NCBI GenBank assembly: GCA_002428085.1
Contig: DJAA01000071.1
Span: forward strand, 1,001 to 20,650
Origin: Sulfurimonas sp. UBA6014
GTDB lineage: Bacteria; Campylobacterota; Campylobacteria; Campylobacterales; Sulfurimonadaceae
Reading direction: 5' to 3'
Length of the DNA stretch: 19,650 nucleotides
In this document: positions 1-6,990 of the stretch, in pieces
Layout of the letters: the number at the start of each line of letters is the position of its first letter
How positions within the stretch are numbered: position 1 is the first letter of the stretch
Position numbers and translations under genes: made by a program
The notes under the pieces: generated by a model
Told to the model about the DNA's origin: nothing
The model's input: the letters and a program-made list of their open reading frames with translations, nothing else
Database searches by the model: none

Positions 1-430
1 TTCCTATGAGCTGCTTGGGAGTTTTAAGATGCAAGGATTTTCGTGCAACAAAAATACCTCTAAAAACATTATCTGGCTTCATTCTTGCATAAACTTTATA
101 GTTATAGGACAAAGCATTATAGGTTTGAAAAGGGTTTGGCAACGATATATCGAAATCCCCTCTGTAAAGCTTTGTATTGTAATCAGCATAGGTTGGAGAT
201 GTCTCAAGGATAATTTTTATGTCACCGATTTGCGTCTCAATGAGATCTAAAATCGGTCTATAGGAAGTATACGTTTTTTTTGAGTTCAAATAAGGGTGGA
301 CTGCGAATTTGTATATTTTAACATTCTTAAGACTTGCCGTGGGCTTATAATTTTCTTGTGTATTCTCACCACATCCAGTGAAGAAAAGAGTGAACATTAT
401 AAGAGCAAAAATAATTGTTTTTTTCATCAT
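1..430 (-). CDS. PhnD-type periplasmic binding lipoprotein (3' end beyond the window)
   Basis: I translated this open frame by hand. It starts at ATG 428-430 (a second ATG follows at 425-427) and stays open for 143 codons to the left edge, so the C-terminus is missing. The N-terminus is a lipoprotein signal peptide: MMKK, a hydrophobic stretch, then FFTGC, with the cysteine at residue 20 as the likely lipidated residue. The following part (KIYKFAVHPYLNSKKTY, then RGDFDISLPNPFQTYNAL) resembles the start of the phosphate/phosphite/phosphonate ABC transporter binding-protein family (PhnD-like, PF12974 type). Such proteins capture a small ligand in the periplasm for an ABC importer or a sensor kinase. 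The ligand cannot be told from this fragment. It lies 56 nt downstream of uvrA on the same strand and may be read through from it. No strong separate promoter is visible. The family call is moderately sure; phosphonate specificity is not implied. Confidence 0.72.
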   Translation of the reverse strand, partial: MMKKTIIFALIMFTLFFTGCGENTQENYKPTASLKNVKIYKFAVHPYLNSKKTYTSYRPILDLIETQIGDIKIILETSPTYADYNTKLYRGDFDISLPNPFQTYNALSYNYKVYARMKPDNVFRGIFVARKSLHLKTPKQLIG

Positions 431-473
431 GTAAACATTCTACCTATTAAAGCGTTACATGAATATTAAATAC

Positions 474-499
474 GCATGCGTCTACTTTAAGACGTATGC
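474..499. terminator. Hairpin at the uvrA 3' end, possible terminator
   Basis: Arms GCATGCGTCT (474-483) and AGACGTATGC (490-499) are complementary over 10 positions with one G/T pair, around a 6-nt loop that contains the uvrA stop codon (487-489). Read in the uvrA direction, the downstream bases are AT-rich but do not form a clean U-run. It could be a weak terminator or a processing site between uvrA and the lipoprotein gene. The function is inferred from position only. Confidence 0.35.
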
Positions 500-3318
500 A
501 ATGCCAACTCTTTTTTCAAATACTCACCCGTGTAAGAAGCAGTTTTTTCATAGTTTTGTGCCAGTTCTTCAGGTGTCCCCTCGGCAATGATAAGACCGCC
601 GCCAGAACCCCCTTCTGGTCCCATATCTATAATATAATCGGCATTTTTAATCATGTCGAGATTGTGCTCGATAATAAGCATGCTATTGCCAAGTTCTACA
701 AATTTATGCAGTACATTCGTTAGTCTGTCAACATCTGCAAAGTGAAGCCCCGTCGTTGGTTCATCTAAGATATAAAGGGTTTTGCCTGTATCTTTACGGC
801 TGAGTTCTTTGCTGAGTTTGATACGCTGTGCCTCGCCACCTGAGAGTGTGACGGCATTTTGACCAAGCGAAATATAGCCAAGTCCTACATCCACAATGGT
901 GCTGAGCTTTTGGTGTATTTTAGGAATGGGTTTAAAAAATTCAAAAGCTTCATCCACGCTCATATTTAAAACATCTGAGATTGTTTTACCCTTGTAAAGC
1001 ACTTCTAGAGTCTGCTTGTTATAGCGAGTCCCTTCACATCCGTCACATTTGACCATGATGTCAGGCAAAAAGTGCATCTCAATCTTAATCTGCCCCTCTC
1101 CTTGACACTTTTCACATCTTCCCCCTTTGACATTAAAGCTAAAACGTGAAGTGGTATAGCCCCGAATTTGTGCCTCTTTTGTTTGAGAAAACAAATCACG
1201 TATCTCATCCATAACTCCCGTATACGTTGCAGGATTAGACCTTGGAGTTCTCCCTATTGGACTCTGGTCTAGGTAAATCACTTTGTCCACATGCTCTAAA
1301 CCAGTGATTTCAACACCCGCTACTTTGTTGACTTTTCTTGCATGGTTAAGTAACTCTCTTGCTGTTGGTAAAAGCGTTTGAAGTATCAGTGAACTTTTTC
1401 CACTCCCACTCACGCCAGTGATGCAGACAAAATTATTTAAAGGAATTTTTGCACTAAGACTATGAATATTGTTAAGCGTAACGTTTTTAATTTCAATATA
1501 TTTCTCTTGCGGTCGTCTGTAAAAATACTCTATCTTTTTTCTTCCATACAGATAATCAGAAGTGAGAGTTTTAGCTTTTTTAAGCTGCTCTAGCGTTCCG
1601 CTGAAGACAACCTCTCCGCCAAATTTTCCCGCACCTGGACCGATGTCCACGATAAAATCTGCATTTTCAATCGTCTCTTTGTCATGTTCAACAACGATAA
1701 CACTGTTGCCTTTTTCCTGCAAACTTCTGAGCGTTCGGATAAGTTTGAGAGTATCTCGCTCATGCAAACCGATACTCGGCTCATCTAAAACATACAAAAC
1801 ACCTGTTAAACCGCTACCGATTTGTGAAGCGATGCGAATCCTCTGTGCTTCGCCGCCACTGATAGTTCTTGCATCACGCCCTAAAGTGATGTAGCCCAAA
1901 CCCACATCAAACAAAAAATATAACCGCTCTCGTATCTCATTCAAAATAGGCTGTGATACTTGCGTATTTTGGGCATTCATGGAGGCAAAATTGGACTCAT
2001 CTTTAAACCATTCATAGGTTTTATTGATAGGCATATCTAAAAGTTCTGCAATTTTTCTCCCACCGACTCTCACTGCCAACGACTCTTGTTTGAGTCTATG
2101 AGAGTTACAAACATTACAAACTTTTTCACTCATATAATCAGAGAGCTCTTTTTCATCTTTGAACATATCGTAGGCTATTGAAACGATTCCCGGCCATATT
2201 CGTTTAACGGTATGCCCTTTCCACAAAAAAGGAACTTCTTCTATGCCGCCATGTAAAATCGCTTTTTTTTGATGTTCTGGCAATTCGCAATAGGCAACCG
2301 TAATATCTATCTCATTTGCAGCACAAAAACCTTTTAAAAATGTAAAATAATATCCCTTATTGAAGCCATACACGATTTTAACAGCACCGCTCTCTACACT
2401 TAAATCTTGGTCAATAATTTTCTCATGGTCAAGGGCATAACGAAGCCCTAAACCGTCACACTCTTTACAAGCACCTTTTGGCGAATTAAACGAAAAAGAG
2501 AGAGGCTCAAGCGGGTCAAAACTTATTTTACAATCAAAGCAGGCGTTATGCTCCGAATAATGGATATTTGATTCCTCCAATCCCAACTCTTCATGATTGA
2601 GGATATCTATCTCCAACTCACCGTAGCTCTCTTTAAGAGCTTTCTCAACATCGGCTGCAATTCTCTCTTTGTTTTCTTCTTTGACAACCACTCTGTCGAT
2701 GACCACTTTTATGGTATGTTTTTTAGTTTTAGAGAGCTCTATCTCCTCATCAAGTCGCACCATGACACCATCTATCATGGCTCTTACATACCCTTTTTGG
2801 ACCAACGATTCGATCAAATCAGTATAAGCACCTTTATTTTCACGAACAAGAGGAGCCAAAAGAACAAGCTGCGCCCCTTGTGGGAGTTTGGCAACTTCAC
2901 TGATAATATCTGAAGCGCTCATTTTAGAGATAACTTTACCGCACTTATGGCAGTGCTGCACCCCAACACGAGCAAAAAGAAGCCGAAAATAGTCATATAT
3001 TTCAGTGATGGTTCCCACTGTTGAGCGAGGATTTTTAGAGGTAGATTTTTGGTCTATTGCAATCGCGGGAGTCAACCCTTCGATTTTGTCCACATCGGGC
3101 TTTCCTACACGGTCTAAAAATTGTCTTGCATACGAAGAGAGTGACTCCATATAGCGTCTTTGACCCTCGGCATAGAGAGTGTCAAAAGCCAACGTAGATT
3201 TACCACTTCCGCTTAAACCCGTAAAAACAACCAACTCATTTTTTGGAATAGTTAAAGATATGTTTTTTAAATTATTTTCTCTTGCACCAGTTATTTTGAT
3301 TACATCTTTTTTATTCAT
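487..3318 (-). CDS. uvrA: UvrABC excinuclease subunit A
   Basis: UvrA is the damage-recognition ATPase of nucleotide excision repair. As a dimer it scans DNA with UvrB and then loads UvrB at bulky lesions. At 943 residues it is full length for the family (E. coli about 940). The sequence shows both ABC ATPase modules: Walker A GLSGSGKS at residues 34-41 and GVSGSGKS near 635; signatures ISGGEAQRI near 488 and LSGGEAQRI near 823; Walker B regions DEPSIGLHERD and DEPTTGLHFAD. Zinc-binding CxxC pairs occur as CFDC and CKEC in the first half, and as CEKCQGEGQ and CDGCEGTR in the second half. The start is ATG 3316-3318, with a purine-rich AGAGAG upstream. It follows the permease gene by 12 nt and is probably co-transcribed with it. 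Nothing in the sequence suggests loss of function, and I saw no SOS-type box upstream. Confidence 0.98.
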   Translation of the reverse strand: MNKKDVIKITGARENNLKNISLTIPKNELVVFTGLSGSGKSTLAFDTLYAEGQRRYMESLSSYARQFLDRVGKPDVDKIEGLTPAIAIDQKSTSKNPRSTVGTITEIYDYFRLLFARVGVQHCHKCGKVISKMSASDIISEVAKLPQGAQLVLLAPLVRENKGAYTDLIESLVQKGYVRAMIDGVMVRLDEEIELSKTKKHTIKVVIDRVVVKEENKERIAADVEKALKESYGELEIDILNHEELGLEESNIHYSEHNACFDCKISFDPLEPLSFSFNSPKGACKECDGLGLRYALDHEKIIDQDLSVESGAVKIVYGFNKGYYFTFLKGFCAANEIDITVAYCELPEHQKKAILHGGIEEVPFLWKGHTVKRIWPGIVSIAYDMFKDEKELSDYMSEKVCNVCNSHRLKQESLAVRVGGRKIAELLDMPINKTYEWFKDESNFASMNAQNTQVSQPILNEIRERLYFLFDVGLGYITLGRDARTISGGEAQRIRIASQIGSGLTGVLYVLDEPSIGLHERDTLKLIRTLRSLQEKGNSVIVVEHDKETIENADFIVDIGPGAGKFGGEVVFSGTLEQLKKAKTLTSDYLYGRKKIEYFYRRPQEKYIEIKNVTLNNIHSLSAKIPLNNFVCITGVSGSGKSSLILQTLLPTARELLNHARKVNKVAGVEITGLEHVDKVIYLDQSPIGRTPRSNPATYTGVMDEIRDLFSQTKEAQIRGYTTSRFSFNVKGGRCEKCQGEGQIKIEMHFLPDIMVKCDGCEGTRYNKQTLEVLYKGKTISDVLNMSVDEAFEFFKPIPKIHQKLSTIVDVGLGYISLGQNAVTLSGGEAQRIKLSKELSRKDTGKTLYILDEPTTGLHFADVDRLTNVLHKFVELGNSMLIIEHNLDMIKNADYIIDMGPEGGSGGGLIIAEGTPEELAQNYEKTASYTGEYLKKELALHTS

Positions 3319-3330
3319 TTTTAGACTCTC

Positions 3331-4062
3331 TTAAAAAAATATTCTTTTTGTCAAATACGAAACGATAATTATATAAAAAATGACTATCAATCTTCTTTGT
3401 AAATGGGCATCAACCTTGTCTTTAAGAAAGATACCCAAATAAACACCAAAAAGTGAAGCAATTCCAATGATAATGCCGCTTTGCAAATCCACATGTCCCA
3501 CCGTCATATGTGAAATGAAACCAGCGATAGAAGAAAACACTACAAAAAAGAGACCCGCAGAGACTGCTTGTTTGATTGGCATGTGGACAAATCCGACTAA
3601 AATCGGAACTAGTATCATGCTTCCGCCTACACCGATTGCCAGACCTATTGCACCAAGAGAAATTCCAAGTAAAAAAAGTAAAGACCAATGGACTTTTCTT
3701 TGGTCATGATGCTCTTTTGGTTTAAAAAAAAGTCTCAAAAGGGCAAAAATAGAAAAACCCAAAAATAGCAACTCTAAAGTTCTATCACTTAAACCTGCAG
3801 TGATAAAACCACTCAAAAAAGCACCTAAAAAGCCACCCATTCCAATAATAGCAATCATGCTTACATCAAGTGTCCGTTTTTTGTGGTTAAGATAGCTTCC
3901 AAAAATAGAACTAAAAACCATCTGAACAACAGAAATACCAATGGCAATTTTGATTTCAAATCCTAGCATTAAGAGCAAAGGGACAAGTACAGTGCCGCCG
4001 CCAATACCAAAAAAACCTGAGAGAACACCAACAACAGACCCAAGCAAGAGAAGTTCAATCAT
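3331..4062 (-). CDS. TauE/SafE-family (DUF81) membrane permease
   Basis: This is a multi-pass inner-membrane protein of the TauE/SafE family, which moves organic or inorganic sulfur anions (sulfite, sulfoacetate, sulfonates, possibly thiosulfate) or similar small anions. The family's internal duplication is visible. Residues 8-33 (GVLSGFFGIGGGTVLVPLLL) are echoed at 133-160 (GAIGLAIGVGGSMILVPILV), each beginning a half of about four hydrophobic helices. I chose ATG 4060-4062 (243 residues, starting MIELLLLGSV) over an upstream GTG at 4129-4131. The ATG begins directly with the first helix, as is usual in this family; it has GGTGAG just upstream; and a TACAAT -10 box lies between the two candidates. 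The gene is first in a likely operon with uvrA, and no sulfur gene nearby hints at the substrate. The family is sure; the substrate is unknown. Confidence 0.88.
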   Translation of the reverse strand: MIELLLLGSVVGVLSGFFGIGGGTVLVPLLLMLGFEIKIAIGISVVQMVFSSIFGSYLNHKKRTLDVSMIAIIGMGGFLGAFLSGFITAGLSDRTLELLFLGFSIFALLRLFFKPKEHHDQRKVHWSLLFLLGISLGAIGLAIGVGGSMILVPILVGFVHMPIKQAVSAGLFFVVFSSIAGFISHMTVGHVDLQSGIIIGIASLFGVYLGIFLKDKVDAHLQRRLIVIFYIIIVSYLTKRIFF

Positions 4063-4086
4063 GCACTCACCATCAACTTTTTGCGA

Positions 4087-4109
4087 ATTGTACTCAAATA
4101 TCACTTGAG
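4087..4109 (-). promoter_or_regulatory. Predicted promoter of the tauE-uvrA operon, with a small dyad
   Basis: On the minus strand, TACAAT (4092-4087) gives a leader of about 18 nt to ATG 4062. Immediately upstream, where a -35 element or an operator would sit, are CTCAA (4093-4097) and TTGAG (4105-4109), an inverted repeat with a 7-nt spacer. A regulator could bind there. The match is short and unproven. Confidence 0.4.
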
Positions 4110-4143
4110 AGTAGTTGTAGTTATTCTCCACTAAGTATTTTTA

Positions 4144-4173
4144 ATTCTATTTTGATAAGAGACAAAGTATAAT
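4144..4173 (+). promoter_or_regulatory. Predicted sigma-70 promoter of cheX-fliN-fliO
   Basis: AAAGTATAAT places a consensus -10 box at 4168-4173. It lies 25 nt before the ATG at 4199, behind a T-rich stretch without a clear -35, as is typical of Campylobacterota. AAGG at 4187-4190 serves as the ribosome binding site. I see no sigma-54 or sigma-28 element, which suggests constitutive or early flagellar expression. Confidence 0.6.
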
Positions 4174-4198
4174 CAAACACAAATTTAAGGTATAAATC

Positions 4199-4624
4199 AT
4201 GTTTAATACAATCATACAAGCTGCAGAAAATTTTTGTATACACCAAATTCGAATACATCCTAAAATAAATGATGTAACACCTAAAAAGAGAACACTTATT
4301 GCTTATATCGATATAAATGCTCATGCAGGTCAACAATATAGAGTTTATATGGCAGTTGGGAGAGGTTTTGTGCAAAGAGTTGCTAGACTTTTTTTAGAAG
4401 AGGATACAAGCGATGGGGAAACGCTCAAAGATATGACACTTGAAATCACAAATCTTGTCGTTGGAAGTGCAAAAGTGATTGCTGAGGAAAAAAATATAAA
4501 TCCCTTCATGATAAGCACGCCCCATTTTCTCAAATCAGACGTTTTTGATTTCCCGTGTGATGATGCAAAAACTCTTAAAATCAAAAACAATACAATGTTT
4601 ATTGCCATAAAGGAACTCAATTGA
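4199..4624 (+). CDS. CheX/CheC-like chemotaxis phosphatase domain protein
   Basis: This 141-residue, single-domain protein carries the conserved helix of the CheC/CheX/FliY phosphatase fold: residues 78-91, with E82, N85 and G89 in LEITNLVVGSAK. In characterised CheX and CheC proteins the Glu and Asn of this E-x2-N motif remove phosphate from CheY-P, which resets the flagellar switch. CheC has two such motifs and CheX one; I find one here, so CheX-like is the better label. No SpoA domain is attached. It ends inside the start of fliN (4-nt overlap), so the two proteins are probably made in similar amounts and act together in the cytoplasm at the switch complex. The phosphatase role is inferred from the motif and the neighbours; a purely structural role is possible. 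Confidence 0.72.
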   Translation: MFNTIIQAAENFCIHQIRIHPKINDVTPKKRTLIAYIDINAHAGQQYRVYMAVGRGFVQRVARLFLEEDTSDGETLKDMTLEITNLVVGSAKVIAEEKNINPFMISTPHFLKSDVFDFPCDDAKTLKIKNNTMFIAIKELN

Positions 4625-4962
4625 TCAGAAAAAACAAAAATGTTTATGGGCATGTAGAGCCTCCTTATGATGCTGATAAAGAGTTATCTTGGATGAATTA
4701 CTCAGGTCTTTTAGATATGGAAGTAGAGTTCATCGCTGATTTAGGTGAAACAGAACTGAGTGTTGCTGAGATACTTAAACTTGAAAAAGGCTCTATAATA
4801 GACCTTAAAAAACCAGCTGGAGAGAGTGTTGAGTCGTATGTCAACGGTCGCATATTAGGCAAAGGTGAAGTTATGGTTTATGAAAAAAATCTTGCTATTC
4901 GTATCAATGAAGTTCTAGATTCCAGTGCTGTTTTATACCACCTTTCAAAAGAGAGACTATGA
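4621..4962 (+). CDS. fliN: Flagellar motor switch protein FliN
   Basis: FliN is part of the C-ring at the base of the flagellum. It binds CheY-P or related signals and docks FliH and export cargo. The 113-residue protein has a short polar N-terminus, then one SpoA (surface presentation of antigens) domain at about residues 30-102, with the typical pattern LLDMEVEFIADLGETELSVAEIL and GRILGKGEVMVYEKNLAIRI. I accept a TTG start at 4621-4623. It sits 7 nt after AAGGA and its TTGA overlaps the upstream stop codon by 4 nt; the next ATG, at codon 25, would cut close to the SpoA domain. The 3' end overlaps fliO by 4 nt (ATGA). The family is sure; the TTG start is likely. Confidence 0.93.
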   Translation: MIRKNKNVYGHVEPPYDADKELSWMNYSGLLDMEVEFIADLGETELSVAEILKLEKGSIIDLKKPAGESVESYVNGRILGKGEVMVYEKNLAIRINEVLDSSAVLYHLSKERL

Positions 4963-5840
4963 TTAAATTTTTCCTATTACTCCTCCTCCCCTTGACTATG
5001 TACGCTTCAAAAATCTTGAGCTATAACATGTATGACAGAAGCGACAGGGTCGATATCATGATTACCTTTGACACCCCTTACGAGGGGAGTATCACACAAA
5101 ATATTTCCCAATCAAAAATCATTATCAAGCTTAACGATGCTTCCATAGAATCACCAAAATCAAAAGAGGTCTCTTCAAATTATTTACAATCTCTCACTAT
5201 TACACCCATGACTGGTTACGCACAAATAACTGCTTTAGTGCCCAATGGCATTTCACTTCAAGCTTCAAAAACATCCGATGGGTATGGCTTGAGACTAAGA
5301 TTTATAAACCAAACAGCTACAACACAAAAAACTCAAACCGCCAACACAAACTCCCTCTCTTCTTTACCAACAAAAAAAGACGGTGATACAACGCAGGCTT
5401 ATTATGTTGTTGTCACTTTACTTGTTCTTGGGATTTTGATTTTATTTTTTCTTAAGAGAAAAATAGCTCTCAATCAACAACAACAACAACCTAAAATAAA
5501 GCAAGAAAATTCATGGTTATTTAAAGAGAACAAAACTATCAAATCTCAAGATACGAAATCAAATAGCCCAATAAGCATTCAATTTCAAAAAAATATCAAT
5601 CATGACAATAGCGTTGTGATGCTTGATTTTGCAGATCAAAGCTATCTTATTCTTATTGGGACAAACAATATTTTACTCGATAAATTTGTGGGAAATAAAC
5701 CTGTAACGCAAGAAGATTTTGAAACAATTTTACAAAATAGACACCAAGAACTTGACCATTTTTTAAACTCTAAAGATTCAAATAAAGAGCCTCTTCGCGC
5801 TTATAAAGAGAGAGCTTCCTCGATTTCATACGAGGCATAA
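4959..5840 (+). CDS. fliO: FliO-like flagellar export-apparatus protein with a periplasmic domain
   Basis: FliO helps assemble FliP, the core of the flagellar type III export gate, in the inner membrane. This 293-residue protein begins with a signal peptide (MIKFFLLLLLPLTMYAS), followed by a beta-rich AMIN-like periplasmic domain at about 20-117. A polar linker, one transmembrane helix at about 148-165 and a positively charged stop (KRK) come next. The cytoplasmic part is about 125 residues, with the FliO-type segment VVMLDFADQSYLILIGTNNILL at 219-240. The Helicobacter FliO form, as I recall it, has this same N-terminal periplasmic extension, which enterobacterial FliO lacks. Position after fliN supports the call. 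A glutamine run (174-177) and a Lys/Gln-rich segment after the membrane helix look disordered. It is the last gene before the shared hairpin at 5839-5868. Confidence 0.8.
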   Translation: MIKFFLLLLLPLTMYASKILSYNMYDRSDRVDIMITFDTPYEGSITQNISQSKIIIKLNDASIESPKSKEVSSNYLQSLTITPMTGYAQITALVPNGISLQASKTSDGYGLRLRFINQTATTQKTQTANTNSLSSLPTKKDGDTTQAYYVVVTLLVLGILILFFLKRKIALNQQQQQPKIKQENSWLFKENKTIKSQDTKSNSPISIQFQKNINHDNSVVMLDFADQSYLILIGTNNILLDKFVGNKPVTQEDFETILQNRHQELDHFLNSKDSNKEPLRAYKERASSISYEA

Positions 5841-5868
5841 CAAAACTTTACTACGGTAAATTTTTGTT
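5839..5868. terminator. Bidirectional hairpin terminator between convergent operons
   Basis: Arms 5839-5851 (AACAAAACTTTAC) and 5856-5868 (GTAAATTTTTGTT) pair over 13 positions with one mismatch around a TACG loop. The A/T-rich arms give a U-run in both directions. It overlaps the stop codons of fliO (5838-5840) and of the minus-strand gene (5851-5853), so it can end both operons. Confidence 0.65.
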
Positions 5869-6990
5869 GTAAACCTCTTTAAGTAAGTTTTCAATCGTTT
5901 TAATATCAGATGCTTTGAGCTCATAACTGCTATCCATGATTTTGTTAACATGATAGACTTCAGTCACTGTAATCCCATATGGGTCTTTTTTCTCTTTCGT
6001 CATGACATCGTTCTCATCAAAAGCATAAAGATAAAGGATTTTTCTCCCTTTTTGTATATAGTAAGTAACAGTTATCTCATCTGAATGCTTTTTCTCAATA
6101 GCGACAACGACTCTTTGATCAAGAGGGTATTCTTCTTGTAAAGTGAGTATTTTTCTAGCTTCAAAAAGATTCATGTATCCTACGTACAATTTATTATAGA
6201 GGTCATGATATCTCTGAACTTTTTCATTCATCAAAAAATTCATATCGATAATATGATTTTTATGTGCTCGTATTGTCCTTGTAATCCAAGACAATGTATT
6301 GTAGTACCTAAATGGAAAAAGCTTCAAAGTATGTGCTTCAATCATTTTTGGAGAATTTATTTTTTCCATAGGAAGTAATTTTTTTGAAGATGAGTTTTTA
6401 ATATACGCGAGCACTTCTTGTGCAGAAAACTCTTTTGTCAACCAAACTTTACAATAATCAGGAAGTTGCTTGACTCCCGTAGCGCCCTCATTTAAAATAA
6501 TAAGCGCTTTAATCTTATAATCAGGAAAGATTGTCTCCAGAAGAGCCTTTTTCTTTCTGAGTCTTTTTCGGAGTTTAAGAACGGATTTGACAAGCGTCAT
6601 CTCAACAAAATAGAGCTCTTTATGTTTAGTAATCATGATGGCATCAAACTCACTAATCTCTCTACTTTTTGTTCGATAAACTATCTGTTGTTTTTCACTG
6701 ATTGATAAAGTATTTGCGAAAGCTTTCACTTTATTTTGGTGATACCCTTTTAAGACAAATTTATCTATTTCTTCATTTTGTTCAGCATATCTTAAAAGTT
6801 TTTCATAAACAAAATTTTCAAAAACCTCACCCTCAAACGAGCGAAAAGAGCTAAGATAAGAGGGATCATCACTTTCGATGCCTTTTTGAATTAAAGAGAG
6901 AAGGTGCTTTGTGTTATATTCATAATGAAATATATTATCTGCAATATCACAATTATCTAAGATTTGAATGGAGTTACTTATTTGAAGCAT
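5851..6990 (-). CDS. Uncharacterised protein with a putative PD-(D/E)XK nuclease-like domain
   Basis: I do not recognise a named family. The 379-residue soluble protein has no signal peptide. Residues 51-67 (SFEGEVFENFVYEKLL) look like the first acidic helix of a PD-(D/E)XK fold. At 114-132 the pattern EFDAIMI-(7 residues)-YFVEMT resembles its core, with D116, E130 and T132; the usual E-x-K lysine is replaced by Thr, and K136 is a possible substitute. A very basic helix follows (137-149, LRKRLRKKK), then a beta strand KALIILNEG. A similar layout occurs in DUF1887/Card1-type nucleases. The C-terminal half (about 220-379) is alpha/beta and unassigned. Its ATG shares one base with the dusB stop (TAATG), so translation is coupled to dusB. 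It is last in the accD operon. An RNA- or DNA-acting role is a guess; a dead nuclease fold is equally possible. Confidence 0.55.
   Translation of the reverse strand: MLQISNSIQILDNCDIADNIFHYEYNTKHLLSLIQKGIESDDPSYLSSFRSFEGEVFENFVYEKLLRYAEQNEEIDKFVLKGYHQNKVKAFANTLSISEKQQIVYRTKSREISEFDAIMITKHKELYFVEMTLVKSVLKLRKRLRKKKALLETIFPDYKIKALIILNEGATGVKQLPDYCKVWLTKEFSAQEVLAYIKNSSSKKLLPMEKINSPKMIEAHTLKLFPFRYYNTLSWITRTIRAHKNHIIDMNFLMNEKVQRYHDLYNKLYVGYMNLFEARKILTLQEEYPLDQRVVVAIEKKHSDEITVTYYIQKGRKILYLYAFDENDVMTKEKKDPYGITVTEVYHVNKIMDSSYELKASDIKTIENLLKEVYNKNLP

Noticed and set aside
29..250. Plus-strand open frame of 73 codons at the left edge
   Set aside because: It lies antisense to the PhnD-like lipoprotein gene, has no recognisable motif and no ribosome binding site; the minus-strand frame codes for a clear family.
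1562..1894. Plus-strand open frame of 110 codons inside uvrA
   Set aside because: It is antisense to the second ABC signature region of uvrA, and its Ser/Pro-rich, low-complexity translation is typical of a shadow frame.
4199..4624. Calling the CheX-like protein FliY
   Set aside because: It has no SpoA domain of its own; FliN is a separate, overlapping gene.
5474..5490. CAA-rich short repeat in fliO as a phase-variable tract
   Set aside because: The CAACAACAACAACAACC run is a trinucleotide repeat of about five units, so length changes keep the frame; it only codes a glutamine stretch.
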